A DNA stretch of 64,000 nucleotides from Streptomyces kurssanovii (GCF_014649695.1 NZ_BMTN01000015.1:100237-164236), one strand, 5' to 3'; shown: positions 51,243 through 61,377, counted from the first letter of the stretch. Notes: generated by a model not told the origin, from the sequence alone. Program-made: numbers and translations.

Positions 51243-52757
51243 CTAGCTCCCGCCGGCGTCCTCCTCCCAGCCGAAGCTCTTCTCCACCGCCTTGCGCCAG
51301 TTGTGGTACTCGCGCTCGCGGACCTCGGCCTCCATGCGCGGTGACCATTCGACATCGCGCTGCCAGTGGGTCTTGAGTTCGTCCAGGTCCGCCCAGACAC
51401 CGGTCGCGAGTCCGGCCGCGTAGGCCGCGCCCAGGCAGGTCGTCTCCGACACCTTGGGCCGGATCACCGGCACGCCCAGCACGTCCGCCTGATGCTGCAT
51501 CAGCAGATTGTTGGCGGTCATGCCCCCGTCGACCTTGAGCGTGGTGATCTGCACGCCGGAGTCCTGGTACATCGCGTCGACCACCTCGCGCGTCTGCCAG
51601 CTCGTCGCCTCCAGTACCGCCCGGGCCAGGTGGGCCTTCGTCACGTACCTGGTCAGGCCGGTGACGACGCCGCGCGCGTCGGAACGCCAGTAGGGCGCGT
51701 AGAGGCCGGAGAAGGCCGGCACGATGTACGCGCCGCCGTTGTCCTCCACGCTCGCGGCGAGTGTCTCGATCTCGCCCGCCGAGCGGATGATGCCGAGCTG
51801 GTCGCGGAACCACTGCACGAGGGCGCCGGTGATGGCGATGGAGCCCTCCAGGCAGTAGACGGGTGACTCGTCGCCGATCTTGTAGCCGAGCGTGGTGATC
51901 AGCCCGCTCTTCGACGGGACGGGCCGGTTGCCGGTGTTGAGGAGCAGGAAACTGCCCGTGCCGTAGGTGTTCTTGGCCGTTCCGGTGTCGTAGCAGGCCT
52001 GGCCGAAGATCGCGGCCTGCTGGTCGCCGAGGGCGGAGGCAACCGGCACGCCCGCGAGCTGCCCGACGGCCGTCCCGTACACCTCGGAGGAGGACCGGAT
52101 CTCGGGCAGCACCGCCTTGGGCACGTTCATGGCGGCGAGGATCTCCTCGTCCCACTGGAGTGTCCGCAGGTCCATCAGCATCGTCCGCGACGCGTTGGTG
52201 ACGTCGGTGACGTGCACACCGCCGTCCGTGCCGCCGGTGAGGTTCCAGATCAGCCACGAGTCGATGGTGCCGAAGGCGATCTCGCCCCGCTCGGCCCGCG
52301 CCCGCAGCCCTGGCACGTTGTCCAGCAGCCACGCGGCCTTGGGGCCGGAGAAGTAGCTGGCGAGCGGCAGGCCGGTGGTGTCGCGGAAGCGGTCCTGCCC
52401 GTCGGCGCCGCCCAGTTCGTGACAGAGCGCGGCGGTACGGGTGTCCTGCCAGACGATGGCGTTGTGCACCGGCTTTCCGGTGGCCCGCTCCCACATGACG
52501 GTCGTCTCGCGCTGGTTGGTGATGCCGAGGGCGCTGAGCTGGTCGGCCCGCAGGCCGGCCTTGGCGACCGCCCCGGCGACGACGGCCTGCACCTTCGACC
52601 AGATCTCGGTGGCGTCGTGCTCCACCCAGCCCGGCTTGGGGAAGATCTGGCGGTGTTCACGCTGGTCGACGGCGACGATGGCGCCGTCCTGGTTGAAGAT
52701 GATGCAGCGGCTTGACGTGGTGCCCTGATCGATGGCTGCGACGAACCTGTCCGTCAT
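51243..52757 (-). CDS. glpK: Glycerol kinase
   Basis: 504 residues, FGGY family. ATG at 52757 with AAGGGGACGCC. Motifs: [19 protein letters not shown] (phosphate-1), [21 protein letters not shown] with the substrate Asp, [12 protein letters not shown], and [20 protein letters not shown] near the C-terminus. It phosphorylates glycerol to glycerol-3-phosphate. It follows glpF by 77 nt in one operon. No glpD or GylR gene is visible next to it. Confidence 0.97.
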   Translation of the reverse strand: MTDRFVAAIDQGTTSSRCIIFNQDGAIVAVDQREHRQIFPKPGWVEHDATEIWSKVQAVVAGAVAKAGLRADQLSALGITNQRETTVMWERATGKPVHNAIVWQDTRTAALCHELGGADGQDRFRDTTGLPLASYFSGPKAAWLLDNVPGLRARAERGEIAFGTIDSWLIWNLTGGTDGGVHVTDVTNASRTMLMDLRTLQWDEEILAAMNVPKAVLPEIRSSSEVYGTAVGQLAGVPVASALGDQQAAIFGQACYDTGTAKNTYGTGSFLLLNTGNRPVPSKSGLITTLGYKIGDESPVYCLEGSIAITGALVQWFRDQLGIIRSAGEIETLAASVEDNGGAYIVPAFSGLYAPYWRSDARGVVTGLTRYVTKAHLARAVLEATSWQTREVVDAMYQDSGVQITTLKVDGGMTANNLLMQHQADVLGVPVIRPKVSETTCLGAAYAAGLATGVWADLDELKTHWQRDVEWSPRMEAEVREREYHNWRKAVEKSFGWEEDAGGS

Positions 52758-52834
52758 GGCGTCCCCTTGTCGGATCGGCTTCGGGATCGGCCCGGGCCGC
52801 CGGCGGTACAGCCGGAGGCGCGGGGCCCGGAGGC

Positions 52835-53596
52835 CTAGAAGGCTGCGTTGAAGATGACTCCGGCCAGTAGCCCGCCGGTGATCGGTCCGGCCACCGGCAC
52901 CCAGGCGTAACCCCAGTCGGAGGGCCCCTTGTTGGGGATCGGCAGCACGGCGTGCACGATGCGCGGGCCCAGGTCGCGGGCCGGGTTGATGGCGTAGCCG
53001 GTCGGACCGCCGAGCGAGAGGCCGATGCCGACGACCAGCAGCGACACCAGCAGGATGGAGATGCCCGAGCCGTAGATCCCGGCGTCCTCCCCCGGGATCT
53101 GCCCGATGCCGATGCCGTCGTTCCTCCCGAACGCGAGGAGCGGGAGCACGAGTCCGATCGTGGCGATGACCTCGGTGAGGACGTTCGCCCACGGCTTGCG
53201 GATCTCCGGACCGGTCGCGAAGATCCCGAGAGTCGGCTGGGCTTCGGCGATGTTCGCGTTCGCCTGGAACTGCGCGAAGTAGACCAGGTAGGCGAGTACG
53301 GCGCCGAGGACCGCGCCCACCATCTGCGCCAGGATGTAGAGCGGTACCTTGCCCCATTCCCCGGTGTCGACGGCGAGCCCCACGGTCACGGCCGGGTTGA
53401 GGTGGCCGCCCGACAGCGGTGCGGCGGTGTACGCGCCGGCCAGTACGCCGAAGCCCCAGCCGAAGGCGATGACGACCCAGCCGGCCGCCCTGGCCTTCGA
53501 GTGGTGCAGTGTGACGGCGGCGCAGACGCCCGCGCCGAAGAGGATGAGTATCGCGGTTCCGATGACCTCGCCGAGAAATATGTCCGAGTTGCTCAT
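52835..53596 (-). CDS. glpF: Glycerol uptake facilitator (aquaglyceroporin)
   Basis: 253 residues from the ATG at 53596; a longer frame upstream is rejected since the MIP fold begins at [19 protein letters not shown]. Six helices, NPA boxes in [11 protein letters not shown] and [10 protein letters not shown]. The Asp after the second NPAR (D) marks glycerol rather than water selectivity. It supplies glycerol to glpK. Promoter region with a palindromic operator candidate is at 53668-53682. Confidence 0.95.
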   Translation of the reverse strand: MSNSDIFLGEVIGTAILILFGAGVCAAVTLHHSKARAAGWVVIAFGWGFGVLAGAYTAAPLSGGHLNPAVTVGLAVDTGEWGKVPLYILAQMVGAVLGAVLAYLVYFAQFQANANIAEAQPTLGIFATGPEIRKPWANVLTEVIATIGLVLPLLAFGRNDGIGIGQIPGEDAGIYGSGISILLVSLLVVGIGLSLGGPTGYAINPARDLGPRIVHAVLPIPNKGPSDWGYAWVPVAGPITGGLLAGVIFNAAF

Positions 53597-53667
53597 GGCG
53601 GCTCCTTGGCCCTCACCCGGGACACCGGTCCCGGCCCTCCGTGCAGGGTTCGCGCTCCATGTGCTTT

Positions 53668-53682
53668 CCATGGATTCCATGG
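53668..53682. promoter_or_regulatory. Palindromic operator candidate upstream of glpF
   Basis: CCATGGATTCCATGG is a palindrome save for the centre, with a further CCAT half at 53657-53660. Located about 75 bp before glpF. It may be bound by an IclR-type GylR-like repressor encoded elsewhere. The rest of 53597-53928 shows a weak hairpin (GGCAG/CTGCC at about 53777-53793) and no gene. Confidence 0.4.
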
Positions 53683-53928
53683 CTGCGGAGCCGAGGGCAG
53701 GGCGGGTCCCTGCCACGCCCGGCGTCCGTGACGAGCGTCGTGAGCTGCGCGGCGGCCTGGGGGCTGCCGACGAACAGGCAGTTTTCCCCTGCCGTGATGG
53801 GCCGTCAAGGTCGCGGACATCATGCGCAGTTCACGGCCGGTGCTGGACACCGCCCCCAGGAATGTCACGTTCTCCGGACCGCTCGGCGGACGCCCACGAC
53901 CGTGGAACCATGACCGAACAGCGGCCCC

Positions 53929-54279
53929 TCAGCGGTTCTCCGCAAGCCACTTGGCCGCGATCTCGGCCAGTTCCCCGTCCCTGCCCGACAGCATCATCCG
54001 GATCATCTGCACGTCGCCGCGGAGCGACCACGCGGGATGCCCGAACGTCGCCGGGTTGTTCTTCTCGATGAGGAAGTGGGCCGGCCACGCCGTCCCGTAC
54101 CCGATGAGCGGCAGGGCGGCCAGATACCGCCTCCGCCCCCGCGCCAGCCCGTACACGCTGACAGCGAGGCCGGTCAGCGTGCCCGTCAGATGCACCCAGC
54201 GGGTCGCCGCCCGTGAGTGCATCGCGACGTAGTAGGGCCAGAACTCCTCGTACGACTCGAACGTCTGCTGCTGCGCCAT
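53929..54279 (-). CDS. DUF962/Mpo1-like membrane protein
   Basis: 116 residues from the ATG at 54279. Motifs of the Mpo1 dioxygenase-like family: YYVAMHSRAATRWVHLTGT (His pair near the first helix) and GYGTAWPAHFLIEKNNPATFGHPAWSLRGD (abbreviated), with His and Asn conserved. Two to three hydrophobic stretches. Yeast Mpo1 oxidises 2-hydroxy fatty acids. It is 31 bp downstream of the VanX-like gene. Confidence 0.85.
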   Translation of the reverse strand: MAQQQTFESYEEFWPYYVAMHSRAATRWVHLTGTLTGLAVSVYGLARGRRRYLAALPLIGYGTAWPAHFLIEKNNPATFGHPAWSLRGDVQMIRMMLSGRDGELAEIAAKWLAENR

Positions 54280-54310
54280 TCCCGCACCGTAGCCGCCTCG
54301 GCGCGCGGCG

Positions 54311-55126
54311 TCAGCCCACCCGGTGCCCTGCCACCGAACGAACGGTGACGGGGAAGTCGAAGTACGTGCCGGGGAACGGCTCCGGCTTGTACGTGAAGTG
54401 CCACCACTCCTCCGGCAGGTTGACGAACCCGACCGTCGCCAGCGTGCCCCGCAGCAGGTCGCGGTTGGCCCGCTGTTCGCCGGTGACCCGCGGGTCGTCG
54501 GTGTGCGACAGCGTGTCGAAGCAGTCGTAGCCGGTCCCCATGTCGACGGAGTTGTCCGGGAAACGGTCTTCCTTCGGCGCGTAGCACGGCACGAGCGCCT
54601 CACCCGGGACGTACGGACGGGTGGGTGCCGCCGGCAGCCTCACGATCGTCAGGTCCACCGTGCTGCCCCGGCTGTGACCGGACTTCTCCGCGATGTAACC
54701 GTCCGCGAACAGACGCGACTTGTCGACATGCGGATAGAACTCCTCCTTCATCGCCTCGTCCTCGAGATCCTTGGCCCACCGCACGAAGTGGTCGACGGCG
54801 CGTTGCGGGCGGTAACAGTCGTACGCCTTCAGCGAGTAGCCCTGCCGAAGCAGCTGCGACTGCGCCCTGCGCAGGGCCTCGGCCGCCGGGCGCGTGAGGA
54901 TGCACACCGGCTGCCGGTAACCGTCCACCGGCACGCCCACGAAGTTGTGCTCCGTCGTGTAACGCATCTCCTGGATGATCGTCGGCGCCACGGTGCGCAA
55001 CGCCACGAACTCCCGTGGCGCCTTCGGCTCCGGAGCGGCCTGCGCGGCGGGCGCCACCGAGGTGACGCAGAGCAGAGCCGCGGCCGCGGCGGTCAGATTA
55101 CGGACGGCTGAACCAAGTCGAGTCAT
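54311..55126 (-). CDS. VanX-like D-alanyl-D-alanine dipeptidase, secreted
   Basis: 271 residues from the ATG at 55126 (an in-frame GTG two codons upstream is an alternative). Signal peptide: VRNLTAAAAALLCVTSVAPAAQA. M15D motifs: zinc ligands in SGHSRGSTVDLT (SxHxxGxxxD) and catalytic EEWWHF, plus YDCYRPQRAV. Export points to cell-wall turnover rather than cytoplasmic vancomycin resistance, and no vanHA or vanRS is near. Divergent from the NUDIX gene. Confidence 0.9.
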   Translation of the reverse strand: MTRLGSAVRNLTAAAAALLCVTSVAPAAQAAPEPKAPREFVALRTVAPTIIQEMRYTTEHNFVGVPVDGYRQPVCILTRPAAEALRRAQSQLLRQGYSLKAYDCYRPQRAVDHFVRWAKDLEDEAMKEEFYPHVDKSRLFADGYIAEKSGHSRGSTVDLTIVRLPAAPTRPYVPGEALVPCYAPKEDRFPDNSVDMGTGYDCFDTLSHTDDPRVTGEQRANRDLLRGTLATVGFVNLPEEWWHFTYKPEPFPGTYFDFPVTVRSVAGHRVG

Positions 55127-55184
55127 GCCCACCGTTTACCAGTAACCGCTCCTCCCGGAAAGGGTGATCGGATACAGTCCGCGC

Positions 55185-55694
55185 GTGTCCAAGGACTCCC
55201 ACTGCGGCCATTGCGGAGCGCCGTACGGCGACGACGCCGGCTGGCCGCGCACCTGCCCGGCCTGCGGCACGACCGCCTACCGCAATCCGCTGCCGGTCGC
55301 CGTCGCCCTTCAGCCCGTACACGACCCCGCGCACGGCACAGGCCTCGTCGTCATCACGCGCACCATCGAACCCGCCCGCGGCGGCACCGCCCTGCCCGGC
55401 GGTTTCATCGATCACGGCGAGGACTGGCGGCGCGCGGTGGTCCGCGAACTGTGGGAGGAGACCGGTATCAAGGCCCCCGAACACAAGGTGCGGCTCGCCG
55501 ACGTCCTCAGCTCCCCGGCCGGCCACCTGCTCGTGTTCGGGCTGCTGCCGACACTTCCGGCGGCCGCTCTGCCGCCGTTCGTCCCCACCGAGGAGACCGG
55601 CGAGCGGCGGCTCCTGAACGGCCCGGAGCCCTTGGCGTTCCCCCTGCACACCATCGCGGCCCGCAACTGGTTCGCCGGTGCCTACGACCGCTGA
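55185..55694 (+). CDS. NUDIX hydrolase with N-terminal zinc ribbon
   Basis: 169 residues. GTG at 55185 is chosen because TACAGT (55173-55178) gives a near-leaderless start; a GTG seven codons earlier is possible. N-terminal zinc ribbon CGHCGAPYGDDAGWPRTCPACG (four Cys; abbreviated) and the Nudix box GFIDHGEDWRRAVVRELWEETGI (G-x5-E-x7-REUxEExGU). Resembles NADH pyrophosphatase-type or small NUDIX enzymes. Substrate unknown. Convergent with the GH31 gene. Confidence 0.9.
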   Translation: MSKDSHCGHCGAPYGDDAGWPRTCPACGTTAYRNPLPVAVALQPVHDPAHGTGLVVITRTIEPARGGTALPGGFIDHGEDWRRAVVRELWEETGIKAPEHKVRLADVLSSPAGHLLVFGLLPTLPAAALPPFVPTEETGERRLLNGPEPLAFPLHTIAARNWFAGAYDR

Positions 55695-55707
55695 GGCCGC
55701 GCACCTC

Positions 55708-58083
55708 TCACTCGAGCCCCCGTACCCGCACCGGCCCCTCCACCACCGACTGCCCGTCGTCGGTGGCCCGTTCCACCACCACACGCCCGCCCGACAGCCG
55801 TGACGTGTACCGCTCGATCTCCGGCTCCGCCCACCCGTCGCCGGCGTCCCGCACCACGAGCCCGCCGCCCCTGCGGCCCGCTGCCGGCGCCCACACCTCC
55901 AGCCCGACCCGGTCCGCCCGCGTACCGCGGTCCCGCGTGCCACCGCCCCGGGCACCGCCGTCGTCGTCGAGCACCGGAAGCACCGCCCCCGCCCGGGCGA
56001 GCACCGGGATCCGCGACACCGGCGCGTCCACCAGCACCTGCCCGGGCCCCTCGTACGGCCGGCCCGAATCCGTGTCGTACCACCGTCCGCGCGGCAGCCG
56101 CACGGCCCGCCGGTCGGTCCCTGGCTCCAGGACCGGCGCCACCAGCAACGAATCGCCCAGCAGGAACGCGTCCTCGCAGTCCCGCAGCGCCCGGTCCCCG
56201 GCGGAACGCCACCACACGGGACGCACATACGGCGCCCCGGTCAGCCGCGCGAGGTGCGCCAGTGTCATGAAGTACGGCCCCAGCCGCTCCCGCTCCCCGA
56301 GTACGGCCCTGGCCTGCGCCGTCACCTCCGGCCCGTACACCCAGGGGGTCGCGGAATCCCGCATCCGCAACAGCGGCAGATACGCCGCCAGTTGCAGCCG
56401 GCGCAGATACAGCTCGGCGGACTGCCCCTCACCGCCCTCCACGTCCGGGCCGGAGTACGGGACGCCGCAGAGCCCGAGGCCCAGCACCAGGGACAGCGTG
56501 GCACGCAGCCCCGGCCAGCCCGTCGTCAGGTCTCCCGCCCAGGCACCCCCGTACCTCTGCATGCCCGCCCAGCCGGAACGGGAGACGAGAAACGGCCGCT
56601 CCTCGGGAAGCGTCCCGCGCATCCCCTCGTACGCGGCCCGCGCCATGGCCGACCCGTAGACGTTGTGAGCCTCCCGGTGGTCGCCGCCGCGGCCCTCCAG
56701 CACGTGCCGTGACGAACGGGGCAGGGTCGCACCGGGGAACGCCGTACAGGACACCGGCTCGTTCCCGTCCAGCCACATACCGGCGAAGCCCTCCGCGGAC
56801 ACCTGCCCGGACAGCTCTCCCCACCACTCACGCACCCGCGGATCCGTGAAGTCCGGGAACACGCAGTCTCCCCGGCCGGCCGTTCCCCGCACCTCGGAAC
56901 CCCCGGTGCCCCGGACGAACAACCCCCCGGCCGAACCCTGCCCGTACAGCACGTCCTCGGGCCCGGCGCTCACCGCCGGACCCACCGCACGCACCAACCG
57001 CACCCCGTCCTCCCGGAGATCCTTCGCCAGGACGGACAACCGGGGAAACCCGTCGCGGTCCGCCGCGGGCCCGGCCGGCGCACCGTGGAGACCGCCGCCG
57101 ACATGGACCGCCGACAGCGGCAGCCCGCGCTCCCGATGGGCCTCGACCGCGCGGCGCACGTCCTCCTCGCCCCCGGCCGGCCGGACATGCTGCGGGCCCA
57201 GCGCCCAGGACGGGGGCAGCGCCGGCGCGCCGGTCAGCTGCGCCCAGCCGCCGAGGACGCGCGCCGGTGTGCCCACCAGCACCCAGCTGCGCAGCGGCCC
57301 GCCCTCCATGCGCAGCTCGACCGTGCCCGGCCTGTCGTGCCCGGAACCGGCGCCCTCCTGGCCCTCGCGCACGATGACGCGGCCGTCCCACGTGTTGTCG
57401 TGGAACGCCAGGTGGCAGCCGGCGTCCGCCACCACGGTCTGCACCGGCATCGTGATGTGCAGTGGATCGTCGCCGGGGCCGAACCCGGCCCGCGGCGCCG
57501 TGTTCCACAGCCGGTACGACCCGTCACGCAACCGGGGGCCCGACGCCCTGCCGCCGAGGCCGAACAGCCGGGCGTCGGCCGCGATCTCACTGCGCTGCAC
57601 CCAGCGGGCCGGACCACCCCCCACCGGCTCCCACCAGCGTGGCGGCAGGTCCCGGCGCAGCACCACACCACCGGGTGTACGGATCTCCACCGCGCCGTGC
57701 CGTGAGACGGCGACGGTCAGACGCTCGGACACCACCTGCCAGCCGCCGTCCTTGTCCGGCTCCAGCCCGGCGCGCGGATCCGGCTCCGGGAGAGCACCGG
57801 CCAGCGCGTACGACGGCTCCGGCCGCGCACCGTCCCAGCCACGGAACACCGCCCCGCCCACCGTCACCATGATGTGCAGCTCGGAACGGGCGAACCGGAC
57901 CGTCCCGCCGCCCGGCAACGGCTCCGCCCCCTCCGCGGGCCCCGGCACTCTGGCCCGCTCGGCACCCCGGGGCGGCAGCCCCACGGCATCGGCACGGTGC
58001 CGGCGCCACGCCGAGCGCAACGCCCGCAGCCCATGTGCCGTACCGAGAGTTGTCACCGCGCGCACCAGATCACGACCGTCCAT
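55708..58083 (-). CDS. Glycoside hydrolase family 31 enzyme
   Basis: 791 residues from the ATG at 58083, AGGGTG upstream. An N-terminal beta domain (about 60-280) precedes the catalytic barrel; the nucleophile is Asp439 in GMWLDGNEP, followed by RPFLVSRSGWAGMQRYG, LGLCGVPYSGPDVEGG and RPVWWRSAGD; C-terminal beta domains end with LEVWAPA and RVVVERA. GH31 acts on alpha-glucosidic or alpha-xylosidic links. No signal peptide, so cytoplasmic. Single gene, divergent from the acetoacetyl-CoA synthetase. Confidence 0.93.
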   Translation of the reverse strand: MDGRDLVRAVTTLGTAHGLRALRSAWRRHRADAVGLPPRGAERARVPGPAEGAEPLPGGGTVRFARSELHIMVTVGGAVFRGWDGARPEPSYALAGALPEPDPRAGLEPDKDGGWQVVSERLTVAVSRHGAVEIRTPGGVVLRRDLPPRWWEPVGGGPARWVQRSEIAADARLFGLGGRASGPRLRDGSYRLWNTAPRAGFGPGDDPLHITMPVQTVVADAGCHLAFHDNTWDGRVIVREGQEGAGSGHDRPGTVELRMEGGPLRSWVLVGTPARVLGGWAQLTGAPALPPSWALGPQHVRPAGGEEDVRRAVEAHRERGLPLSAVHVGGGLHGAPAGPAADRDGFPRLSVLAKDLREDGVRLVRAVGPAVSAGPEDVLYGQGSAGGLFVRGTGGSEVRGTAGRGDCVFPDFTDPRVREWWGELSGQVSAEGFAGMWLDGNEPVSCTAFPGATLPRSSRHVLEGRGGDHREAHNVYGSAMARAAYEGMRGTLPEERPFLVSRSGWAGMQRYGGAWAGDLTTGWPGLRATLSLVLGLGLCGVPYSGPDVEGGEGQSAELYLRRLQLAAYLPLLRMRDSATPWVYGPEVTAQARAVLGERERLGPYFMTLAHLARLTGAPYVRPVWWRSAGDRALRDCEDAFLLGDSLLVAPVLEPGTDRRAVRLPRGRWYDTDSGRPYEGPGQVLVDAPVSRIPVLARAGAVLPVLDDDGGARGGGTRDRGTRADRVGLEVWAPAAGRRGGGLVVRDAGDGWAEPEIERYTSRLSGGRVVVERATDDGQSVVEGPVRVRGLE

Positions 58084-58297
58084 GCCGTTCACCCTGCCAC
58101 CGGGCACGGGGCTTCGATGCGCTGTTCAACTGCCGTTCACCCATGGTGGGAGCACATATTCGCCACGCCGACCATGGGGGATCCACCCTGGTGCGAATGA
58201 CGATCACATGGCATCGTCCTGTCAGCCGCGTCCGCGCACACCCCGCCCGTGCGCGGCGCACGCATACACCGCGTAGAGCCAGCCCGGGAGCCGCCCC

Positions 58298-60274
58298 ATG
58301 ACCTCAGCAGCGAACCATGCCCCTCTCTGGCAGCCCGACCCCGACCGCATCGCCGCCGCCCGCATCACCCGCTTCCAGGCCTGGGCGGCCGAGCACCACG
58401 GGGCTCCGGCCGAGGGGGGATACCAGGCGCTGCACCGCTGGTCCGTCGACGAGCTGGAGACATTCTGGCAGGCGGTCGCCGAGTGGTTCGAGATCCGCTT
58501 CGCCACCCCCTACGCACGCGTGCTCGGCGACCGCTCGATGCCAGGCGCCCAGTGGTTCCCCGGCGCCACCCTCAATTACGCGGAGCACGCCCTGCGCACC
58601 GCCGAGGACCCGGCATGCGCACATGACCCCGCTCTGCTTCATGTGGACGAGACACATGAGCCGACGCCCATCAGCTGGTCCGAGCTCCGCCGCCAGGTCG
58701 GAGCGCTCGCCGCGGAACTGCGCGCCCTCGGCGTACGCCCCGGCGATCGCGTCAGCGGCTACCTCCCCAACATCCCGCAGGCCGTCACCGCCTTCCTCGC
58801 CACCGCCGCCGTCGGTGCCGTGTGGACCTCCTGCGCCCCCGACTTCGGGGCCCGCAGCGTCCTCGACCGCTTCCAGCAGGTCGAACCCGTCGTCCTGTTC
58901 ACCGTCGACGGCTACCGCTACGGCGGCAAGGAGCACGACCGCACAGAGACCGTCGCCGAACTCCGCCGCGAACTGCCCACGCTGCGCGCCGTCGTCCACA
59001 TCCCGCTGCTCGGCACCGACGCCCCTGAAGGCGCCCTCGACTGGTCCGCGGTGACCTCGGGCGACGCCGAGCCGGTCTTCGAACAGGTCCCCTTCGACCA
59101 CCCTCTGTGGGTGCTCTACTCCTCCGGCACCACCGGCCTCCCCAAGGCCATCGTCCAGTCGCAGGGCGGGATCCTGCTCGAGCACTTCAAGCAGATCGGC
59201 CTGCACTGCGACCTCGGCCCCGGCGACCGGTTCTTCTGGTACACCTCCACCGGCTGGATGATGTGGAACTTCCTCGTCTCCGGCCTGCTCGCCGGCACCA
59301 CCGTGGTCCTGTACGACGGCAGCCCCGGATACCCCGACACCGGCGCCCAGTGGCGCATCGCCGAACGCACCGGGGCCACCCTCTTCGGCACCTCCGCCGC
59401 CTACGTCATGGCCTGCGCCAAGGCCGACGTCCACCCCGGACGGGACTTCGACCTCTCCCGCGTCAAGTGCGTCGCCACCACCGGCTCCCCACTGCCGCCC
59501 GACGGCTTCCGCTGGCTCCACGACGAGGTGGCGGACGACCTGTGGATCGCCTCCGTCAGCGGCGGAACGGACGTATGCAGCTGCTTCGCCGGCGCCGTCC
59601 CCACCCTCCCGGTCGAGATCGGCGAACTCCAGGCCGCCTGCCTCGGCACCGACCTCCGGTCCTGGGACCCGCAGGGCAAGCCGGTCATCGGCGAGGTCGG
59701 CGAACTGGTGGTCACCAACCCCATGCCGTCCATGCCCATCCGCTTCTGGAACGACCCCGACGGCAGCCGCTACCGCGACAGCTACTTCGAGATGTACCCG
59801 GGCGTATGGCGGCACGGCGACTGGATCACCATCACCGACCGCGGCTCGGTGATCATCCACGGCCGCTCCGACTCCACACTCAACCGCCAGGGCGTCCGCA
59901 TGGGCTCCGCCGACATCTACGAGGTCGTCGAACGCCTCCCGGAGATCCGCGAGTCCCTCGTCATCGGCCTCGAGGAACCGGACGGCGGCTATTGGATGCC
60001 GCTCTTCGTCCACCTCGCGGAAGGCGCCGTCCTCGACGACGCCCTCCGCACCCGGATCAAGCAGTCCATCCGCGAGAACCTCTCCCCGCGCCACGTACCG
60101 GACGACATCATCGAGGTCCCCGGCGTCCCCCACACCCTCACCGGCAAGCGCATCGAGGTCCCGGTCAAGCGGCTCCTCCAGGGCACCCCGCTCGCCAAAG
60201 CGGTCAATCCGGGCTCCGTCGACAACCTCGCGCTCCTCGCCTTCTACGAGGACATCGCCCGCAACCGCACGTAG
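58298..60274 (+). CDS. aacS: Acetoacetyl-CoA synthetase
   Basis: 658 residues. ANL family with a long N-terminal domain (LWQPDPDRIAAARITRFQ, WSVDELETFWQAVAEWFEI, abbreviated) typical of acetoacetate-CoA ligases. Motifs: SSGTTGLPKAIVQS (P-loop), GWMMWNFLVSGLLAG, GDWITI, GRSDSTLNRQGVRMG and the C-terminal catalytic lysine in PHTLTGKRIEVPVKRLL. It activates acetoacetate for re-use. Ends at a GC-rich hairpin. Confidence 0.93.
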   Translation: MTSAANHAPLWQPDPDRIAAARITRFQAWAAEHHGAPAEGGYQALHRWSVDELETFWQAVAEWFEIRFATPYARVLGDRSMPGAQWFPGATLNYAEHALRTAEDPACAHDPALLHVDETHEPTPISWSELRRQVGALAAELRALGVRPGDRVSGYLPNIPQAVTAFLATAAVGAVWTSCAPDFGARSVLDRFQQVEPVVLFTVDGYRYGGKEHDRTETVAELRRELPTLRAVVHIPLLGTDAPEGALDWSAVTSGDAEPVFEQVPFDHPLWVLYSSGTTGLPKAIVQSQGGILLEHFKQIGLHCDLGPGDRFFWYTSTGWMMWNFLVSGLLAGTTVVLYDGSPGYPDTGAQWRIAERTGATLFGTSAAYVMACAKADVHPGRDFDLSRVKCVATTGSPLPPDGFRWLHDEVADDLWIASVSGGTDVCSCFAGAVPTLPVEIGELQAACLGTDLRSWDPQGKPVIGEVGELVVTNPMPSMPIRFWNDPDGSRYRDSYFEMYPGVWRHGDWITITDRGSVIIHGRSDSTLNRQGVRMGSADIYEVVERLPEIRESLVIGLEEPDGGYWMPLFVHLAEGAVLDDALRTRIKQSIRENLSPRHVPDDIIEVPGVPHTLTGKRIEVPVKRLLQGTPLAKAVNPGSVDNLALLAFYEDIARNRT

Positions 60275-60287
60275 GCCAGGACCGCAC

Positions 60288-60322
60288 CCCGGACCCGGGC
60301 CCGCTCGCACAACGGGTCCGGG
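60288..60322 (+). terminator. Hairpin terminator after aacS
   Basis: 10-bp stem (CCCGGACCCG 60288-60297 with CGGGTCCGGG 60313-60322), 15-nt loop, 14 bp after the stop. Confidence 0.7.
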
Positions 60323-60408
60323 CCCCCGGGGCGACTTCCGGAGCCGATTGTCAGTGCCTCCCACTACCGTGAGTCACGAATGATCGACAGCGCACTGGGG
60401 GAATCGGC

Positions 60409-61317
60409 ATGGCGCACACCAAGCAGTCCAAGCGGACCGGCACCAACGCATCGCTGCGGCGCGCACTGCGCCGGGAAGTCCCGAGCACGGTCGGCATCCT
60501 CGCCGACGAACAGGACTTCACACGCATGCGCCGCTACCGCACCTTCGCCTTCGACGACTACACGGCCTACCTCGGGCAGGCCGAGCAACTGCTGAAATCC
60601 CTGTCCGCGCAGCAACTGCACACGTCCGTCGCCCTCTTCGACCCCGAAGAGTTCGCCGAGTACTGCGCGGAGGCCGGCATCGACGCCGACGCCCCCGCCG
60701 GCCGCAGCCGATTCACCGCGGAGCTCGCAGGCCGCGGCGCGAACGTCCCCTACACCGGCCAGCCGCTCGGGAACCTGCTGCCCCAGCTGATCAACAAGAC
60801 CGTCCGCCAGGCCACCTGGGAGTACGCCACCCTGCTCCTCGCCGACCTCGGCATGTGCGCCGACTGCGGCCAGGACATCGGGAGGTCCGCCTTCGACCGG
60901 GCATCGAGCACCCTGATGCGCCTCCTCGAAGCGGCCGGGCCGGGGGAGCACCACCTCGTCTGCAGCGTCCCCGGCCCCGACGAGCAGCTCCTCGCCGTGC
61001 TCCACGCTCAGGGCGGCACATCGTCCTCCGCCCGGATCGACGCCGAGGAAGGAGCCGAATTCGTCACCGTCCTCGCAGCCGGCATCGCGCTGGAGAGCAC
61101 CGGCGGACTGGTCCTGCGCACCAGCGCACCGGACACCCCCGACCGCGTCCACGGCTGGCGCCTGCACCAAGGGCGCCTGGAGCCCCTCACCGCTGGAGAG
61201 GTGTTCAGCGCCTACTGCACCGACGCGACCACCGGCGACCCGCTGTCCCCGGAACCGGGCGTCGAATACTGCGCGGGCTTCCCCGTCACCACGGACGACC
61301 CGGACAGCCACCACTGA
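60409..61317 (+). CDS. Conserved hypothetical protein
   Basis: 302 residues; ATG at 60409 with GGGGGA. Not recognised. Helix-rich, with one CxxC (MCADCGQDI) at about 150, which may bind a metal with other Cys, and a C-terminal beta-rich part (HGWRLHQGRLEPLTAGEVFSAYC). No membrane segment or signal peptide. Position between aacS and ptsI seems conserved in streptomycetes (memory). Convergent with ptsI over a perfect terminator. Confidence 0.7.
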   Translation: MAHTKQSKRTGTNASLRRALRREVPSTVGILADEQDFTRMRRYRTFAFDDYTAYLGQAEQLLKSLSAQQLHTSVALFDPEEFAEYCAEAGIDADAPAGRSRFTAELAGRGANVPYTGQPLGNLLPQLINKTVRQATWEYATLLLADLGMCADCGQDIGRSAFDRASSTLMRLLEAAGPGEHHLVCSVPGPDEQLLAVLHAQGGTSSSARIDAEEGAEFVTVLAAGIALESTGGLVLRTSAPDTPDRVHGWRLHQGRLEPLTAGEVFSAYCTDATTGDPLSPEPGVEYCAGFPVTTDDPDSHH

Positions 61318-61323
61318 CGGAAA

Positions 61324-61356
61324 GAGGGGCTTCCCGCCGTCGGCGGGAAGCCCCTC
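61324..61356. terminator. Bidirectional terminator
   Basis: Perfect 15-bp stem GAGGGGCTTCCCGCC and complement with GTC loop, between the hypothetical gene and ptsI. Confidence 0.9.
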
Positions 61357-61377
61357 CATACCGTCCTCCGGGAGCGC

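Noticed and set aside
54311-55126. Vancomycin resistance locus
   Set aside because: The VanX-like enzyme has a signal peptide and lacks vanH, vanA and vanRS neighbours, so a wall-turnover role is more likely.
58304-60364. 686-codon minus-strand frame
   Set aside because: Antisense shadow of acetoacetyl-CoA synthetase; Gly/Val/Asp-rich without domain.
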